Virus record (IMG/VR): IMGVR_UViG_3300037069_000773
Span: 1 to 40,463 of that record
Reading direction: 5' to 3' (one strand)
From: a virus
DNA length: 40,463 bases
In this document: in pieces, positions 35,844 through 40,463 of the stretch
Numbering within the stretch: the stretch's first letter is position 1
Layout: each line of letters starts with the position of its first letter
The notes under the pieces: generated by a model
Databases searched by the model: none
What the model was told of the DNA's origin: nothing
The model's input: only the letters and a program-made list of their open reading frames with translations
Made by a program: the position numbers and the translations under genes

Positions 35844-35867
35844 TGGTCCTTGTCGTAGGAAACTGAC

Positions 35868-36386
35868 ATGACCATCGTCGCCTCGATTACCAACATCTCA
35901 GGAGTTGGGATTCCGTTCCAGCCTGCTACCGGTCCTGCTACGGCCATCGAGGCGGGGGCAACTGCTACCCTGACCCTGGCTGATAGTTATGCGCAGCAGC
36001 TCGCGGCCATGCGGGACGCGCTTCGGATCACCTATACCTACACCCAACTCAGCGACCAGGCCCCGAAACCTTTCATCGTCGGACGCACCGAGGTTCCGGG
36101 AACGACCTACACGGTTCTCCCCTCGGACAATGGTTGCATCATCGAATGCACAAACGCTGCGGGCTGCGTCGTTACCCTGCCGGCCACTTCGGCGCGAGGG
36201 ATGAACATCGGGATCATGCGCTATGGGGCTGGTGCTGTGACGTGGACGGCTGGCTCTGGGGCTACGATCCGAGTTGCGGGGGCTTTCACCGGCATCGCGG
36301 CTCAGTACGGCACGATGAGCGCCTATGTGCGGGAGAATGTCGCTGGAACTGCGGCTGAGTGGATCATCGGGGGCAACGTCTCGTAA
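35868..36386 (+). CDS. Virion protein, possible fibre/decoration
   Basis: A 172-residue beta-rich protein (TIVASITNISGVGIPFQPAT; ATLTLADSYAQQLAAMRDAL; APKPFIVGRTEVPGTTYTVL; GCVVTLPATSARGMNIGIMR; AVTWTAGSGATIRVAGAFTG). The second half resembles the strand-rich tip repeats of phage fibre proteins. Its stop overlaps the next ATG (TAATG). Function by position only. Confidence 0.65.
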   Translation: MTIVASITNISGVGIPFQPATGPATAIEAGATATLTLADSYAQQLAAMRDALRITYTYTQLSDQAPKPFIVGRTEVPGTTYTVLPSDNGCIIECTNAAGCVVTLPATSARGMNIGIMRYGAGAVTWTAGSGATIRVAGAFTGIAAQYGTMSAYVRENVAGTAAEWIIGGNVS

Positions 36387-38509
36387 TGCTGAGCTATCCG
36401 CCGTTGATGATCGGTTCGAAGGGTTCGGGTGGTGGAGCCGCGTCGGGTAATCTTTGGCTGTCGGGTGTCCTGAAGCTTGGTGTTGCGACCACGGGCATCA
36501 TCAACGGGGCCACGGCGGGCTCCACGATTGGCAAGGACGCCTCTCTTACCGGCCTGACCATCGACAGCGCCAACCGCACCTATACGTGGGCTGGCACCGG
36601 CACGGCAGGAACGTTGAGCGCCGGTCTTACCGAGACCATCGCAGCGGTGACGACCAATTCCGTCGCCTGGGTTCTCAACGCTGACACTGGCCCCATCAAA
36701 CTCGGTGGCGCACTGTTCTTCAAGAACGGCGCTGCGGATATTGACGTGTTGGCCGGCTATGTCCTGACCGACATCCTGACGTGTACGTCCTCGGATGGCA
36801 CGGTCCTGACGGTTGGCACCTCGATGCAAGGCTTCCCGCTTATTCGGGGCACCTTCACCACGACGGGGCCAAAGACCCTCACCCTCGGCGCTAGTGTCAC
36901 CGGGGCTTCGACCTTTGACGTGCTCGTCGTTGAGACGGTTACGCCGACCCTCGCCCAAGCCAAGACCAAGGCTGCGCAGATCGTTGCGGATCGCGGATCG
37001 CGGACGGCGGTTGTCCTGGGGGGTACGCCTCCGACCATCTCGACCAACACCGGCAACTCGACGGTCAACGGGCGCACCATCGCTCAGGGCGGCTTGATCG
37101 CAACGACATCCATTCCCGATGGTAACGCTGGTCCCGCTGGTCAGACCAGCCAGACCTTCGGCTTCATCTATGCCGACACGACCGTTGGGACCAAAGCCCT
37201 CTCGACCGGCATGTACAAGGAGTGGGTGTTCACCGGCACGGTTGGATCTCACTTCGATATCAAGGTCAGCTCGGGGGGTGTTCCCTCCACGACGATTCAG
37301 GTCGATTTCCAGTACACGGAGGACTACCAGAACGGGGCCAATGCGGTCTGGTACAAGGCCAGCGCGCGTCCGTTCACGTTCCCGACCGTGGTTTGCTACA
37401 TCGATGTGCTGTTCTCCACGCCTCCTGCTGGGGCTGGGACGCGGGCTATTCGCGCCATCTGCTCGCAGGGCGTCAACTTCTTCGGCATGAACATCGAGGC
37501 CAGCGCGACCATTGCCGCGACGACCTCGACCCGTATGAAGGGCGGGTTCTGGAACGACAGCTATCTGTTCCCGCAGACACCTCCCGACCAGACCTATGGC
37601 AACCCCGCCCACCAGTTGATGGACTACTTCGGCTCGGCGTCTTGCATCGCCTTCGGCCACAAGACCAACGGCTGGGCGCGCAAGGGCGGGACCATCGGCG
37701 TTCACGCTTACGTGGCTGACCGCATTGTGTCCAATCCGTGGGGCATTGACGAGGGGACCCGGTTTGGCTTCCTCGACGTCATGGCGGGTCACATGTCCAT
37801 CAACGACGTGACGCTGGAGAACTTCGTGTCTCTCGGCACCGCCACGGCCAGCCCGAAGTTCAACAATGCCGGGGGCTCCAACTCGTTCGAGAACGGCCTG
37901 ACGACCTTGGCCAATCTCGTCGTCCTAGCCCTCCAGCGCATGAGGTACACGCAGCCCAACGCCTGGATCGTCATCGATAGTGGATTCTATCCGCCTGACA
38001 CCCCGACATCTTCGACTGTGATGGGCGTCTATCGCACCGCGTTCAACACCGCGTTTGCCGGCGACTACATGGCTGTCCTGGTCGATGTGTCCAACGGCAA
38101 CTACTACTGGCACAACACGGTCTCGGCCACCGGGGATGCCTTCCCGCTCATTCCGGCGGGAGCCTCGGGCAGCACGATCTACGCGCCTTCGGCCTCGACC
38201 GTGTTCCTGGGTGGGATTGTTGGAACAACCATGACGGTGACGGGCGCTCCGTCTTTCCCGCTCCGCACGGGCATGGTGTTTGGTGTTCCGCCGACCTACA
38301 ACGGCTATCGGATCATCAGCCAGACCAGCGGCACGACGGGCGGAACGGGCGTCTACGAGTTCGAAGCCGCGCCAGGCGATCAGGCTCCCGGTACGAGCCT
38401 GACCATGTACGGCGACAGCGCCCACTTGACGCAAGAGGGCTACGCCAAGCTTGGTCAGGTTCCCGGCAAGGCGGTGTACGACTCGGCAGTTCTGGCATTG
38501 GCGGCATAG
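36386..38509 (+). CDS. Large appendage protein with SGNH hydrolase domain
   Basis: A 707-residue protein from ATG 36386. Residues 1-150 are beta-rich adhesion/attachment type. Residues about 400-700 form an SGNH/GDSL-like domain: block I GGFWNDSYLFP (NDS instead of GDS; Ser is the likely nucleophile), Gly of FGHKTNGW, block III GFLDVMAGHMSINDV, and block V DSAHLTQEGY with the catalytic Asp-x-x-His pair. Phage SGNH domains remove acetyl or other esters from surface polysaccharide. It lies between terminase and portal, away from the tailspike gene. The Gly-to-Asn change in block I is unusual. Confidence 0.75.
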   Translation: MLSYPPLMIGSKGSGGGAASGNLWLSGVLKLGVATTGIINGATAGSTIGKDASLTGLTIDSANRTYTWAGTGTAGTLSAGLTETIAAVTTNSVAWVLNADTGPIKLGGALFFKNGAADIDVLAGYVLTDILTCTSSDGTVLTVGTSMQGFPLIRGTFTTTGPKTLTLGASVTGASTFDVLVVETVTPTLAQAKTKAAQIVADRGSRTAVVLGGTPPTISTNTGNSTVNGRTIAQGGLIATTSIPDGNAGPAGQTSQTFGFIYADTTVGTKALSTGMYKEWVFTGTVGSHFDIKVSSGGVPSTTIQVDFQYTEDYQNGANAVWYKASARPFTFPTVVCYIDVLFSTPPAGAGTRAIRAICSQGVNFFGMNIEASATIAATTSTRMKGGFWNDSYLFPQTPPDQTYGNPAHQLMDYFGSASCIAFGHKTNGWARKGGTIGVHAYVADRIVSNPWGIDEGTRFGFLDVMAGHMSINDVTLENFVSLGTATASPKFNNAGGSNSFENGLTTLANLVVLALQRMRYTQPNAWIVIDSGFYPPDTPTSSTVMGVYRTAFNTAFAGDYMAVLVDVSNGNYYWHNTVSATGDAFPLIPAGASGSTIYAPSASTVFLGGIVGTTMTVTGAPSFPLRTGMVFGVPPTYNGYRIISQTSGTTGGTGVYEFEAAPGDQAPGTSLTMYGDSAHLTQEGYAKLGQVPGKAVYDSAVLALAA

Positions 38510-40463
38510 ATGACTGATGAAGAACTTCTGCGCATCGTCATTTCCGAGCAACAACGGTCGGTAGGGTTTGACCTAGACGCGGACCTCACCGAACAGCGCG
38601 AGCTTTCCCTTGAGTACTACAAGGGCGAGATGCGTGATGTTCCGTCGATGCCGAACCGCTCCAAGGCTGTCAGCTTGGATGGTAGAGATGCTATCCAATC
38701 GGTCATTCCTGACATCATTGATATCTTCACGACCGGTGATGATGTCGTTGCGTTCGAGCCGGTTGGGCCTGAGGACGAGGAACAAGCCAAGCTTGAGACC
38801 AAAACGCTCAAGCATGTGGTGTTCAACCAGAACCCCGGCTGGCTGAACTTCTATTCGATGTTCCTGGATGCGCTCCAGGCCAAGACCGGCATCATCAAGT
38901 GGTGGGTCGAGGAGGGGGAATACCCCGATAACGTCGAGTTCAAGAACAAGACGGCGATGGAGCTTGAGCAGGCCACGCAGGATGGCTCCGAGCTTGTCGA
39001 GGTCAACCCGTCTGAGCTGATGGCCAGCGGGCTTCTGTCAGAGCCCCTGTACGACTTCACGTTGAAACCGCCTCAAGGTCAGCCCAAGCTGTGCATGGAT
39101 ACGGTCGCGCCCGAAGACCTGACCGTTGCGCGTGATACGACGGTCCGCCTGGCGGATGCGACCTATTGCGCCACGCGCTCCCGGCCTCGCGCTCAGGATC
39201 TCCTCGCTCAGGGTGTTAGCCGAGACATCGTGGATGATCTGCCTGAGTGGGTGGCGACCATTGACAATGCCGTTCCCCTGGCTCGCGACACGGTCCAGGA
39301 GGGTGAGCAGGTTGGAGGCACGTCCACCTTCGACATGCGCCAGGTCGAGGTCGTGGAGCACTACATCCGCATCCGCGAAGGCAAGAGCATCAACCTCTAC
39401 TGCGTCCTGACCGGTGGCCAAGGGGCAAGCTCGGTCCTGATCCGCAAGGAGAAGGTCAACCGCATCCAGATCGCGGCTGTTACGCCTTATCTCGTCTCCC
39501 ACCGCTTCTACGGCAACTCCATGATGGACATGATCATGGACGTTCAGAGGATCAAGACGGTTCTCCAGCGCATGACCCTGGACTCCGGGTATTTCGCCCT
39601 GAACCAGCGCCATGAGGTCGCGGACAACGGCTCCAACGAAAACACCATGGACGACCTGCTGAACAATCAGCCGGGCGTTCCTGTTCGTGTGAAGGTCGCT
39701 GGAACGGTCAATGCCATTCAGTCGCCGGGCCTGAACTTCGACACCCTGGCCCATCTGGAATACTTCTCGACGGTCCTGGAAGAGCGCACGGGCATGGTCC
39801 GCGCTGCTCAGGGCCTTAACCCTGAGACCCTGCATGAGACCAAGGGCGGGATGCTTGCCCTGTTGGGTCGTGCTCAGCGTCGCACGCGGATGATTGCCCG
39901 CACCTTTGCTGAAACGGGTGTGAAGGACATGTATCTTGGGGTTCACGCGACCCTGCGGGAGAACATGACCAAGGCGTTCAACCTGAAGATCAATGACCAG
40001 TGGGTTGAGTCCAATCCCTCGGAGTGGAACTCGCGCGACAACATGGCCATTGAGATCGGTGAAGGAGCCGGGAACAAAGAGCATGACGTGATGGTCGCGC
40101 AAATGCTCGGTCAGGTTCAGGCTCAGGTCATCGAGGGCGGTTACACCGACATTGTCACGCCGGATAACATCTATCACGCCGCCCGGACGATTGCCGAAAA
40201 GGCCGACGTCAAGAACCCTGACGCCTGGTTCTCCGATCCCAAGAAAGCGCCCCCGAAACCTCCGCAGCCCGACCCCGCCGCTATGGAGGTTCAGGCCAAG
40301 GCGGAGCTAGAACAGCAGAAGCTCCAGGCTCAGCAGGAGGCCAATAGCCAAAAGCTTGAGCAGGACGGCCTGAAGGCCCTTGGCGAGCATGACCTGAAGC
40401 AACAGCAGCTTGAGGCCGACACGCAGTTGCGCCAACAGCAGATCCAGGCCGACACCGAAATTT
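38510..40463 (+). CDS. Portal protein, N-terminal and central part (continues at base 1)
   Basis: The ATG at 38510 follows the previous stop directly. Residues 1-60 (TDEELLRIVISEQQRSVGFD, LTEQRELSLEYYKGEMRDVP) and the central region (RDAIQSVIPDIIDIFTTGDD; KTGIIKWWVEEGEYPD; VNRIQIAAVTPYLVSHRFYG; AQGLNPETLHETKGGMLALL) are typical portal sequence of short-tailed phages with SU10-type capsids. It forms the dodecameric ring through which DNA passes. The window ends in a Gln/Glu-rich coiled coil; after the last shared base (40460) three non-matching T bases follow. Full length, with 1-326, is 716 residues. Confidence 0.92.
   Translation, partial: MTDEELLRIVISEQQRSVGFDLDADLTEQRELSLEYYKGEMRDVPSMPNRSKAVSLDGRDAIQSVIPDIIDIFTTGDDVVAFEPVGPEDEEQAKLETKTLKHVVFNQNPGWLNFYSMFLDALQAKTGIIKWWVEEGEYPDNVEFKNKTAMELEQATQDGSELVEVNPSELMASGLLSEPLYDFTLKPPQGQPKLCMDTVAPEDLTVARDTTVRLADATYCATRSRPRAQDLLAQGVSRDIVDDLPEWVATIDNAVPLARDTVQEGEQVGGTSTFDMRQVEVVEHYIRIREGKSINLYCVLTGGQGASSVLIRKEKVNRIQIAAVTPYLVSHRFYGNSMMDMIMDVQRIKTVLQRMTLDSGYFALNQRHEVADNGSNENTMDDLLNNQPGVPVRVKVAGTVNAIQSPGLNFDTLAHLEYFSTVLEERTGMVRAAQGLNPETLHETKGGMLALLGRAQRRTRMIARTFAETGVKDMYLGVHATLRENMTKAFNLKINDQWVESNPSEWNSRDNMAIEIGEGAGNKEHDVMVAQMLGQVQAQVIEGGYTDIVTPDNIYHAARTIAEKADVKNPDAWFSDPKKAPPKPPQPDPAAMEVQAKAELEQQKLQAQQEANSQKLEQDGLKALGEHDLKQQQLEADTQLRQQQIQADTEI
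40335..40460. repeat. Right copy of 126-bp terminal direct repeat
   Basis: Identical to 1-126; position 40335 corresponds to base 1. The last three bases (40461-40463, TTT) do not match the expected CCA and look like a contig-end error. Confidence 0.95.

Noticed and set aside
36323-37792. Long minus-strand ORF (489 codons) opposite the fibre and SGNH genes
   Set aside because: It is antisense to two well-supported plus-strand genes, is rich in Arg/Gly/Asp as expected from a shadow frame, and has no ribosome site.
39038-40177. Long minus-strand ORF (379 codons) opposite the portal
   Set aside because: The plus-strand portal sequence is unmistakable; no context on the other strand.

Overview
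The window is one complete, circular (or circularly permuted) genome of a tailed phage with a short tail and SU10-type head genes. The last 126 bases before the final three (40335-40460) repeat bases 1-126 exactly. The portal gene that starts at 38510 runs off the right end and continues in the same frame from base 1 to 326, so the unique length is about 40,334 bp. The sequence is GC-rich. Two proteins resembling GcrA, a cell-cycle regulator of alphaproteobacteria, point to an alphaproteobacterial host, perhaps Caulobacterales; this host call is an inference. I see no integrase, CI-like repressor, partition gene, DNA polymerase, primase, replicative helicase or RNA polymerase.

Layout. Plus strand, 33.7 kb to the right end and then 0-17.1 kb: small and large terminase, three structural or appendage genes (one with an SGNH hydrolase domain), portal, scaffold, major capsid protein, adaptor, small tail proteins, a nozzle/stabilisation-type protein, internal (ejection) proteins including one with an M15 peptidase domain, a beta-helix tailspike, then lysis genes (membrane proteins, a lytic transglycosylase endolysin, and an overlapping i-spanin/o-spanin pair). 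Between endolysin and spanins lie a DUF3309 gene on the plus strand and, on the minus strand, three tRNA genes (Tyr-GTA, an odd 92-nt tRNA-like gene, Arg-TCT).

Minus strand, 22.4 down to 17.15 kb: one tightly overlapping early operon. From its promoter it encodes three small proteins, a 289-aa protein joining a GcrA-type DNA-binding domain to a sigma-70 region-4-like domain, a DUF1064 nuclease, a second GcrA-like protein, two small DNA-binding-type proteins and an HNH endonuclease, ending at a strong terminator. A second minus-strand unit follows. It starts with a winged-helix replication-initiator-like gene whose middle holds five iterons, the likely replication origin, and continues with four to six small genes.

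Plus strand, 22.5-33.6 kb: an early/middle region of many small overlapping genes, including a Rad52-type annealing protein, a Gp157 protein, three HNH nucleases (one on the minus strand), DUF551, DUF3850, Phd-like and ribbon-helix-helix-like proteins, and several single-helix membrane peptides.

Inferred working model: divergent early transcription starts at 22429-22548. The minus operon retargets host transcription and starts replication with host machinery from the iterons. The plus operon supplies recombination and host-modifying proteins. Late genes then build a headful-packaging virion and lyse the cell.
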